Below the pieces are notes generated by a model. That model was not told the DNA's origin, made no database searches, and saw only the letters and a list, made by a program, of their open reading frames with translations. Both the position numbers and the translations under genes were made by a program. Positions 55,101 through 64,000 of a stretch of 64,000 bases of DNA are shown piece by piece. This stretch comes from Closterium sp. Naga37s-1 (taxonomy: Eukaryota > Streptophyta > Zygnematophyceae > Desmidiales > Closteriaceae), in assembly GCA_947471745.1 (NCBI GenBank), contig CANJKZ010001109.1, positions 1,550,001 to 1,614,000 of the forward strand. Reading direction: 5' to 3'. How positions within the stretch are numbered: the first letter of the stretch is position 1; each line of letters opens with the position of its first letter.

Positions 55101-57936
55101 CAGTGTAGGGAGAAGGAGCAGGTAGGGGGGAGGCGGGCTGTAACTGTGACCGCGACTGGACAGGCTGTGGACCCTCTAAGGGAGGAGCAGGACCAGTAGA
55201 GGGCGGGAGACCAAGAACCTGCTCGAGGAGCGGAACGAAGTACGGCCTCGGCCGCGCAGCGCCTCCAGAACCAGCAGGGACAGCACCAGTACCCCCAGCG
55301 GCAGCACCAGCGCCAGCAGCACCTCCAGCTCCAACAGCGCCAACTCCAGCACCCTCAGAAGCACCCGCGCCAGCAGCACCACCAGCGCCAACACCCCCAG
55401 CAGCTCCAGCTCCAGCAGGACCGTCAGCTCCAGCACCGCCAGCAGCTCCAGCAGTACCTCCAGCAGGACTAACTCCAGCAGCCCCAGCAGCACCCCCAGT
55501 CCCAGCAGCTCCAGTACCACTAGTACGAGCACCTCCAGGACCAGCAACAACAGTAGTACCTCCAGCTCCAGCAGCACGGCTCCAGCGCCGGGCAAACCAC
55601 TCGCGCAGCTCCTGCGGAGAGAGTGGCTCCCGCCTCGACGAAGCACCGCAAGAGGCCACACGAGTAGACCCAGCACCCCCAGGCTCCGCACCCCCAGGCT
55701 CAGCACCCCCAGACTCAGCACCCGCAGGCTCAGCACCCCCAGACTCAGCACCCCCAGGCTCAGCGCCCCTGGACTCAGCACCCCCAGGCTCCGCACCCTC
55801 ATGCTCAGCACCTCCAGACCCAGCACCCGCACGCTCAGCACCTCTAGCAGCACCAGAGTCAACAGCTACCTCGACAGGCTCGACTGCGTCTACCTGGGAC
55901 ACACCTGACGGGGCAGGACCCTGAGGGGGGAGGGGGTCTACCGGGGGAGGACCTGGCGCAAGGAAGAGCGGCGGCGGGGGGAGGGGCGCAGCGCGGTAGG
56001 GGAAGAGACGGTAGTAAGGCACCGACTCGTCAAAGGTGACGTCCTCGGAGGACAGAACACGGCGCGAGGTGGGGTGGTAAAACTGCCACCCAGGCGCGTC
56101 AGGGGGGAAGCCAAGGAAGACGCAGGGAACAGCACGGGGGGACAGCTTGTCCGCAGACAAGTCGCGGACAAACGCCCGAGATCCCCAGACCCGAAACGCA
56201 GACGCATCGCCAACCTTCCCCGTCCACCGCAAGGTGGGGGAGGTCTCGGGCAAGGAGACCCGGGGCTGAAGGTTGAGCTGATGCGCTGCGTACTGAACCG
56301 CAAACGGCCACAGAAAATTGGGGGCAGCCGCATGGATCATGGACGTACGAGCGACGTCCATGACCATGCCAATGCGGCGCTCAGCAATCCCATTTTGCTG
56401 TGGAGAGGCCGGAAGCGTGAAGGTCTGGCGGATGCCCTGTGCTCGATAGAAGGCTCCCAGACGGGCAGAGGAAAACTCCCCGCCTCTGTCAGAGTGCAGA
56501 CGCAGAACAGGAAAGTCCGAGCCGAAACTCTCTCTGAGCTGGAGACGAGCCGCGCGGATCCAGTCGATCAACACCTCAGTGACGTCACCCTTGCTGCGCA
56601 AGGGGAAGACTGTGGTGTAACGCGAGTAGTCGTCAACCACCAACAGGAAGTAACGCTCGTGCCCCTGGCCACGGACGCGGGCGGGGCCCCACACGTCCAT
56701 GTGAAGAGTCTGCAGCGGAGCCTCTGTCAGAGGAAACTCGGAAGAGTGAGGGGCGGCGCGCTGTCGCCCCTCGACGCAGGGGACGCAGGTAGGGGCAGGC
56801 CCCGGAGGTAGGGGAGGGAGAGACCGGGGGAGACCAGAGACAAGGACACGGGAGGCCATGCCTCGAAGACGAGGCAGGGAGGGGTGACCAAGGCGGTGGT
56901 GCCAAAGGAGAGTCTGGTGGGACAGGAGACGACACGAGCAGGGAGCAGACTCAGGACCAGACCTGGACGCTGCAGCAAACACCTGACTCGACGCAGCTAC
57001 CTGACCAGACTCAGCAGCCGGAGGAGACTCAGTAGTAAGTGTGTACAGGCTCGACCCCGGCCGACGAGTGAACGTGGCCAAGTGTCGGCCTGTGCGAGCA
57101 CACGTGCAGTGGGTCACCCGCTGACTCGCAGGAGTGAACTGGTCAACCCCCCTGTCCTGTAGATCAGCTCCACTCACCAAGTTCGTAGAGAACGAGGGGA
57201 GGTAGAGACCTGACAGGGTGCCAGAGGGGGCTGCCGGACACGGTAAGACAGTGGAGAAGCTAGCAAGGACAGGACCCCCAGAGGGGTCCGCCAGGGAGAC
57301 TGCAACCGGCCGACTAAGCGGCGTAAGCGTGGTGCGGTCTCGAAAGAAGGAGCGGGAAGCACCCGAGTCAAGGGTGAAGGTGTGTAAGGCCTGAGCCGAC
57401 GTAGTACCTGAGAAAGCAGACTCACCAGCACCTGGGGCAGCAGACGCACTAGCACCTAGAGCAGCAGCCTCACCAGCACCTAGAGCAGCAGCCTCAATGC
57501 CCGGGTCAGGCGGAACACACAGGTAACAGTCACCCTCAACACTATCAGACACAGCATACATGGCAGCAAGAATAGCATCATAATCAAGATCAAAGATAGC
57601 AACCCCCGCCCTAGACAGCTCTCCCCAGCGAGGGATCTCAGTGGCGTCAGGGAACTGGTGACGCCACGCGTCCGTTAGGCGGCCGAAGCAGCGCTGGGTG
57701 GAGTGCGGGCCCCCGCACTGCTCACCAGCGCGGTCGCCGGTACGGAGGACGTAGGTGCAGGGACCAGTACCCCCACCGCGCTGACGCGCAGCGTACCACT
57801 CACGAAGCTGCTGAGGGGACAGGGTCTCACGGCTGCGCTGCTGCTGCTGGCGCGGACCACCACCGGACCCACTCCTCTGCGCAGAGCCGCGACCAGCTCC
57901 ACCGCTGCCGTGGTGGGCCCTAGGAAGCGTTCCCAC
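52175..57936 (-). pseudogene. Copia B5 gag-pol coding region, interrupted by a solo LTR
   Basis: Reading leftward from 57936: gag with LSPQQLREWYA and an unusual cysteine motif (CTYVLRTGDRAGEQCG...RC), then protease with TFTLDSGASRSFFRD. Integrase has LLWHHRLGHPSLPRL and HSDRGGEFSSA, then QQNGIAERRIGM. A roughly 350-residue Gly/Ala/Pro/Glu linker holds another SPQELREWFA. Reverse transcriptase has MWIFRVKRPPGSPPVFKARY and ILVYVDDLVFAT. RNase H has TGHADASWADD and NTADIFTKALPPGDH. A single long gag-pol frame is usual in Copia. The solo LTR at 53603-54421 splits it between linker and reverse transcriptase. Confidence 0.92.
53603..54421 (-). repeat. Solo LTR of Copia C (819 bp) in Copia B5
   Basis: Reverse-orientation copy of the LTR at 41276-42104, with the target duplication CCACT at 53598-53602 and 54422-54426. 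No internal Copia C sequence is present, so it formed by LTR-LTR recombination. It is the innermost and youngest layer of the nest. Confidence 0.94.
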
Positions 57937-57958
57937 TAGGGAACCTGCTCTGATACCA

Positions 57959-58084
57959 TGATAAGAAACGAGGAATGGGATGAACTAGCACAAGGTTGGG
58001 TACAAGTAGGAAACCCTAGGAAACTGTACCCCATAGTGTCTACCCCACTATAGCCTAGACAAGCTATATGATATAAGTTTGACA
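57959..58084 (-). repeat. Copia B5 5' LTR
   Basis: 126 bp, next to the complement of the TGGTATCAGAGC primer-binding site and identical by eye to the left LTR. Confidence 0.95.
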
Positions 58085-61000
58085 GGCACGTCTGAGGCTA
58101 CCGGAGACATTCAATCCAAATGCTAGAGACACCGACGTCCGTCGATTCATTGCGACCCTCGAAATTTACTTCGACGCCGTTGGCTGTACGACCCCGACAC
58201 ACGATGCAATGCGGATTCGGCTCGCAGCGATATTGTTACGAGGCCCGGCGCTCGAGTGGATTTACAACAGCAATAAGATCCGAGGCGAGGGGTCATGGAC
58301 GCAGTTTCGGGAAGCTTTAATTCAACGTTTCGAACCAATCAACTCCAGCTACATGGCGCGGCAGCAGATTCATTGGCATAAACAGTTTGGCAGTGTAACA
58401 CAGTACACGCAGCAGATGGAGAGTCTCTTCAACCGAATTACCGACCTGACCGAAGGGGAAAAAATCCAAGCGTATACTGAGGGGCTAAAAATGGAAGTCC
58501 GGCGACAGGTGATTGCCGCGAACTACAACAACTACCGCGACATGGTGTGTGCAGCGGAGAGATTCGATGCGCTGATGCGATATGAACCCGAGACACGACG
58601 CCATGTGCCGAACAGATCATTTGGCACGGAGCGATCGGCACCACCCATGACCGCCGACCCGATGGATATCGACAAAATCGACGCAAAGCAGCGACCGACA
58701 AAATATGAGAAGTGCGAATTTTGCGGCGCAGCAGGACATCGACTCTTGGCGTGTTGGAAAATGAAGAAGGCACGAGCGGAGCTGCAGGGCAACAACAGTG
58801 CGACATCCACGATGGCGAAAAAAGGAGGACACGATGGCACGAATTTAAAACGCCACGACCGGCCGGCAACAGGGGAAATCGCCGAGACAAATGGAGGCTC
58901 CGCGAAACAAGACTCTGCACCGACCGGGAAACTCCAGCCGAACACCCCCGAGAGAAAAAATAGTTCCTCTCGAGGTTTTCAAGCCTATAAAAAATTCAAG
59001 GGAGATTTCAAGGCCAAGAAAAAGCCTTTAGATACTATTCAGGTACCTGAGAAGTTGGGCAATCCACTCCGGAGCGTTGAAATGGGTTGTGCGTTTCGAG
59101 GAGTTTATATTCTCTCCCCGCAGCATGGTGTTAAGGCTCCCTATTGCCCACAGGTGAAGCCTACACAGCTGCAAAGGCTTAAGGGAAGGTTCCAGGCCAA
59201 GACGAAGCTGAATCGGTCTCGGATAAATCCTTCTCACCCAACTCAGTTGAAAACTGATATGGAGTCAGCAGCTTCGAGCGCAGGACCGAGGGATGATCTA
59301 TTCGACGTACCCTACGATCCTATAAGCGAGACCATCTACGGTTACTCGGAGCAGCAACAACCACTACTTCTCGAGGTGATCTGCAACGGGCGATGCCTCC
59401 AGGCACTGGTGGACAGCGGTGCGTCTCACTCGGTGTGCGACCGCGGGACGTTGGAGAAAATTGGAGAATCTTCGGAGGAGACCAAGTTCACGGCAACGAT
59501 GGTGGACGGTACGAAACTTCCCATCCACGGCGAAGCATCACTGCAGCTGCACATAGGGGCACTCAGGTGGAAGCCGACATTGCCGATCACAAACATCAAG
59601 GGTTTAGATTTCATCTTGGGGCGAGATTTCCTGAAGCGGTTCAACCCCGAGATCGACTGGGTCAAAAGGAAGGCATGCATCTACAACAACGGGAAACGAG
59701 TGGAGCTGCGAAGCTGGACGGATACAGGGAACGTTCCTGAAACGACACTGGCACGGTTAAAAAAAAATACCCCATACCGCGCATAGACGACCTACTGGAC
59801 CAACTGCGTGGTGCAACAGTCTTTTCGAAGCTGGACCTACGGTCGGGTTATTGGCAGATCAAGATGGCGGACAACTCGATCCACAAGACGACGTTCCGTA
59901 TTAGATACGGCTCTTACGAATACTTGGTAATGCCGTTCGGACTCTGCAACGCACCAGCAACGTTCCAGGCGAAGATGAATCACATCTTATGACCCCTGCT
60001 GGACGAGTGCGTAGTGGTGTACTTGGACGACATTCTCATCTACTCCAAGAACATGAAGGAGCACGTGGAGCATCTACGGAAGGTGTTCGAGATCCTGCGG
60101 AAAAACAAGTTCTACGTGAAGATGTCGAAGAGCGACTTCACCCTGAAGAAGGTGCAGTTTCTGGGGCACATGGTGAGTGCCGAGGGCGTACACGTGGACT
60201 CGCGGAAGATCGAAGCCGTTAAGAAGTGGAAAGTACCGAAGAGCGTGAAGGAGTTGCAGCAATTCCTAGGCTTCGCCAACTATTACAACAGATTCGTGCC
60301 GCAGTATGCTAAGATAGCAGCGCCACTGACCGACCTACTGAAAAAGGATATGCCCTTGGATACTCCTCATCCGCAAGCCATGGAGCAGCTATAGACAGCA
60401 CTGACTACAGCGCCAGTACTCATCCTACCAGATCCAGACAAGGACTACGTGGTGGAAGCAGACGCTAGTGATCACGCAGTCGGAGCAGTACTAATGCAGG
60501 ATCACGGACGCGGTTTGCAGCCCATCGCCTACCTCAGTAGGAAACTACACGGAGCAAAACTAAACTACCCCATCCACGACAAGGAAGCCTTAGCTATAGT
60601 CATAGCCTTCAAGGCGTGGAGGTGTTACCTAGAGGGAGCCAAGACCACAGTCTATACTGACCACTGCAGTCTCAAATACCTGAAGTCACAGCCGACACTC
60701 TTGCGACGACAGGTGCGGTGGATGGACTTCCTAGAAACTCACTTCCACTACGACATCGTCTACAAGCCCGGGCTGCACAACAAAGCAGATGCGTTGAGCC
60801 GCCCCGGTCATGTAGTGGGCATCCAGCTCGACGGGATGAACCCTCTGCTTAAGGGTCTATTCCAACATGGGTACTCCGTGGACGCAGAGATCGCTACAGC
60901 ACAGACCAAGAAGCTATTACAGTGGGAGAAAGACTTAGCTGTAAGGAAGGGTTCAGGGAAGATTTGGGTACCGAATTACGCCCCGCTACGGCAGATCCTA

Positions 61001-62292
61001 TTGGAGGAGTTTCACGACGTACCTTACGCGGGACATTTCGGGAGCAACAAGATGTTATCAGGGATAGCAAAGTATTACTATTGGCCCAGGATGGCAGCAG
61101 ACGTGCAGCAGTTCGTCACCTCTTGCGACACGTGCCAGCGGATGAAGAGCAGCAAGCAGAAAAAAGCAGGGTTACTTCAGCCTCTACCCGTACCGGAGCA
61201 GCCATGGCAGGTCGTTAGCTTCGACTTCATCACAAGACTTCCTTCGACCTCACGGGGGCACGATTCCATCCTCGTAGTGATCGATAAGTCTCCAAAATGG
61301 GTCACTTCATACCGACCAACGCCACAGCTGCAGCTGAAGCAACTGCTCGCCTCTTCTTCGACCGCATTATCACCATCCACGGCATCCCCGCTACACTCAT
61401 CTCAGACAGAGACCCCAAATTTATGAGTAAGTCATGGAAGGAGCTCATAGGACTGTTGGGGACTAAGCTTGCAATGTCTTCAGCATACCACCCCCAGACT
61501 GACGGACAGACAGAGCGACTCAATCAGGTGGTTGAACAGTTACTACGCACAGTTTGCAAGGACGACGTCAGCCATTGGGACACACAGTTACTGACCCTAG
61601 AGTTCACTTACAACAACGCCTCACACGCGGCCACAGGGAAAACTCCTTTCTTCCTGTGTTACGGACGGGAACCACTCCCACCACAGCAGCCAACCACACC
61701 GGCACACGTCCAAGCCGCACACGACTTCGTCACCACCATGCAGCGGCTATGGGAGAAGACTCAGCGACGACTCACCACGATGCAGACCTCCCAAAAGCGT
61801 ATGCCGATCGTCAGCGACGAGATCACTTAGTAGCAGTCGCAGATCAGGTGCTTCTTGACACGCGCAACTTGAACCTGTCTTACCTACCTTCCAAGCTCCG
61901 GCCTCGCTTCTGTGGTCTTTTTCTCGTTGAGGCACAGGTGACACCAGTAACATTCCGCTTGCGCTTACCAGATACGTGGAAGCTTCACAACGCTTTCCAT
62001 GTCCAGCTACTGAAACCCTACAAGGACCCCAACCGACAGTTCCAGGGACGGCAGCTACCGCCACCACCACATGTTCTCATACAGGATGAACCTGAGTATG
62101 AAGTGGAGCGCGTTCTCACTCATCGGCGCCGCGGCGGCAAGACCCTCGAGTTCCTGATACACTGGAAGGGATACGACCCCACTGAGGACAGTTGGGTTGC
62201 AGAAGCTGATATGGGCAATGCACGTCGTGCTCTCAAGGCCTATCTTGTCAAACAGGGTGTTTCTCACGCCACCCAGCTTTGAGGGGGGGACC

Positions 62293-62662
62293 TGTGAGAG
62301 TACGATGGCTTATGCTGGCTTTGCTAGCTTGCCTAGACTTTATTATGCTATATCTAGCTTGGGTTTATTTTATCATGCATAGATATGCTTGATTTCCTAG
62401 GTTAGGTGCATTCCTATATTTTATTATAGTTATAGCACCGAACCAGGTTAGGTATACTGAACTCAAGCCTATTCGGTTTCCACCGAATTGTTTTCTACTG
62501 AGTTCGGGAAGGTTCTGTTCGGGGCGCTTCGCGACCCTCAGAACATTCGCGTAACACCTGGGTTACCTGCCTTGTGTCGAGACTATATATAGCCTCGTGT
62601 TGTACCCATGTGAACCATTCAATTCAAACTCTCTTTTCTGAGCTCAATCCTAGATCCTCACA
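62293..62662 (+). repeat. Gypsy 3' LTR
   Basis: 370 bp, preceded by the purine tract GAGGGGGGGACC and followed by the GGTAG target duplicate. About 4% different from the 5' LTR. Confidence 0.93.
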
Positions 62663-62849
62663 GGTAGGTGGGCCTGGAAAAAAAGACGGTCCTAAGGACC
62701 TAGTGCTCTGAAACCATGTTAGAATATAGTAGCAGGAATGGATTGACTAGATCAGGGTTTGGTACAAATATGAAACCCTAATGAGGTTGTACCCCATATT
62801 AGCTATCCCACTACAGCCTACACATGTATGACATGCATATAATTTGACA
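62663..62849 (-). mobile_element. Copia B6, 5' end with LTR (right part)
   Basis: The leader resumes after the Gypsy insertion (GGTAGGTGGGCC...GACGGTCCTAAGGACC). A primer-binding site complement CTCTGAAACCA and a 133-bp 5' LTR at 62717-62849 (TGTTAGAATATAG...ATAATTTGACA) follow. Together with 49372-50816 this is the outermost layer of the nest. Confidence 0.87.
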
Positions 62850-62893
62850 ATTACATGCCGACCGAAGACGGCTAGGGCACCCCTGGGAAAGAG

Positions 62894-62932
<39 letters not shown>

Positions 62933-63510
62933 CTCACACACACACATAAACACACACACACACACACAGACACACACAGATACACATAGACACACACACA
63001 CACACTCACACACACACACACGCACACACACACACACGCACACACGCACGTACGCACGCACGCGCACACACATACACACACACACACACACACATATATA
63101 TATGTATGTATATATACATAAACGTCCCCCGGAAGTACTTGAGGAACCGAGGGTTTTGCGACATGCATGCACTACCATGAAAACGGATGACTTATAATGG
63201 GTAGTGATATTGAACTTTCCTTGCACCGCACCAGACCCCAGCGCATAGAACACTGTGCACCGAGCCTCGACCATTCTTCACCCGTTACCAATTGCCCGTG
63301 TTTGTAATACCACGTGTTAGCTTTTGCCAAACATGGCCTTATTGCAAAAAGTTGAATTGGCCTTCGTTTCGGGAATAGCCAGAGCCTTGTTTCTTGCATA
63401 GCAGTTTTCATAACCTCGCATTTGAGAGCCAAAGTGCATTCATGTGCTCGACAATCCTGTGAAGTACCAAAAACTCAGCCGCTTAAGCACTCTCCCTGGA
63501 ATCAAGATAA
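62850..63510. other. Intergenic sequence with CA repeat, then RLK2 3' flank
   Basis: An imperfect (CA)n/(CACG)n microsatellite with TATATA patches spans about 62896-63118. The middle part shows no gene. From about 63429 the sequence matches the 3' flank of RLK1 (AAAGTGCATTCATGTGCTCGACAATCC), so it is the 3' UTR side of RLK2. Confidence 0.7.
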
Positions 63511-64000
63511 TCACCGTGTTGCATCGCTAGAATATGCACTGCTAGTCTGCATTCCTTCGATCCGGGCAAGCTCCACATTGAAGTCAGCATTTGTTGAACC
63601 TCCCAGCTCCTGGTCAATTCGCACTGCCATCCTGTCAACCCTTGCTCCCAAATACTCGTCCTTAATAACGAGCAATTCTCCAAGGATTCGGCTCATGGAC
63701 GGTCGGGATGCAGTAGGCATGGCAGTGCAGCTGAGGGCAAGGCGAGCCAGGCGCAGCACCATGGTATCTGGGGCTTCCAGGTACGGATCCTTGAAGCTTG
63801 CCACATCCTTCGCCGCCACTAGAGGTTCCACCTGTCGATTCAAGGGAATATCACACGGAATGAGCAAGCACAGATTGCAAAACCAGAACGCACTTTAAGG
63901 CAAAACGGGTGAGGGGGAGGGAAGCTTGTATGCAGCAGGAATCACTTACCCACGCCTTGAGGTTGACCAGGCTTGACTCCAAGTTCCAAACAGCTTTGCG
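63511..64000 (-). CDS. RLK2, receptor-like kinase, last exons only (partial)
   Basis: The last exon, 63511-63831, encodes VEPLVAAKDVASFKDPYLEA...SRPSMSRILGEL...SSAYSSDATR and a TGA. It is about nine-tenths identical to the RLK1 last exon. The previous exon begins (on this strand, ends) at 63950 with the same GTAAGTGA donor and the KAW codons as RLK1, and runs off the window. The introns sit at the same place, so RLK2 is a tandem duplicate, not a processed copy. The visible part is intact; the catalytic domain is outside the window. Confidence 0.9.

Larger units (their letters stand above)
51852..58084 (-). mobile_element. Copia B5, full-length and very young
   Basis: A minus-strand Ty1/copia element with two identical 126-bp LTRs (51852-51977 and 57959-58084) and the target duplication GGCAC (51847-51851, 58085-58089) inside the Gypsy gag. 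The primer-binding site complement CTCTGATACCA precedes the right LTR, and the purine-tract complement CACCCCCATAGG follows the left one. Zero LTR differences mean a very recent insertion. A solo Copia C LTR lies inside its pol gene; apart from that the coding region looks whole. Confidence 0.95.
51617..62280 (+). pseudogene. Gypsy gag-pol coding region (fossil, interrupted)
   Basis: Gag has a coiled start with a long Ala run, then after the Copia B5 insertion a conserved gag domain (WTQFREALIQRF) and a zinc knuckle CEFCGAAGHRLLACW (about 58710). Protease has LVDSGASHSVCD (59405). Reverse transcriptase has [25 protein letters not shown] and VVYLDDILIYSK. RNase H has VEADASDHAVGAVL and VYTDHCSLKYL. 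Integrase has a zinc-binding CDTCQRMK, DFITRLP and AYHPQTDGQTERLNQ. The chromodomain is VERVLTHRRR...FLIHWKGYDPTEDSW (about 62100-62220). Family knowledge: such chromodomains steer insertion toward marked chromatin. About four breaks, plus the nested element. Confidence 0.9.
50817..62662 (+). mobile_element. Gypsy chromovirus, full length, with nested Copia B5
   Basis: A complete Ty3/gypsy element with LTRs at 50817-51185 and 62293-62662 and a 5-bp target duplication GGTAG (50812-50816, 62663-62667). The LTRs differ at about 15 of 370 positions by hand count (about 4%). The internal order is gag, protease, reverse transcriptase, RNase H, integrase and a C-terminal chromodomain, which defines chromoviruses. 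Copia B5 sits inside gag. Apart from that insertion the coding region has about four breaks. It inserted into the leader of Copia B6. Confidence 0.93.

Noticed and set aside
62844-63197. His/Thr and Cys/Val repeat frames near RLK2
   Set aside because: Translation of the (CA)n microsatellite.

Overview
This window is almost wholly transposable-element sequence from a large, repeat-rich eukaryotic genome. The only host genes I can support are one complete receptor-like kinase (RLK) of the plant RLK/Pelle type, with six introns, and the 3' end of a second copy. That kinase family and the plant-style Copia and chromodomain Gypsy elements point to a streptophyte. A charophyte green alga or an early-diverging land plant is my guess; the species is not determined.

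Layout. 1-6987: an old Copia element (family B) split by a young, complete Copia A element with 5-bp target duplications. 6988-8815: T-rich unique sequence without a recognisable gene. 8816-15475: a decayed minus-strand Copia B element carrying two solo LTRs, with its 5' LTR and GC-rich leader. 15478-15832: a 72-bp minisatellite. 16058-30830: a head-to-tail array of non-LTR retrotransposons (a truncated 3' end F, then LINEs A, B and D). Its members are joined by long (GA)n tracts and tandem 110-210 bp 'monomers', each holding a core-promoter-like block. 30831-35889: an LTR fragment and another minus-strand Copia B element. 35890-40010: LINE C. 40030-44762: the 3' ends of two Copia elements. 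45365-48381: host kinase RLK1 on the minus strand, with a tRNA-derived SINE just upstream. 49372-62849: a four-level nest (Copia B > chromodomain Gypsy > young Copia B > solo LTR of Copia C). 63511-64000: the last exons of RLK2, a tandem duplicate of RLK1.

The most interesting system is the LINE family. Its reverse transcriptase is followed by a restriction-like endonuclease domain (CxC...H..C, then an RxD...D...K-like nuclease core), not the apurinic endonuclease usual in plant LINEs. It sits only in (GA)n tracts here and builds tandem arrays. The 1.4 kb upstream of the reverse transcriptase carries a long open frame on the OPPOSITE strand (475 codons in LINE A). Comparing LINEs A and C by hand, about 30 of about 40 base differences in the C-terminal part fall at third codon positions of the antisense frame. 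The same C-terminal domain is recognisable antisense in LINEs B and D. This suggests an ambisense LINE that makes a conserved basic, Pro/Arg-rich protein from its antisense strand. I do not know of such a system, but I could not search any database.

LTR elements are described as fossils: family, parts, ends, relative age and nesting only.
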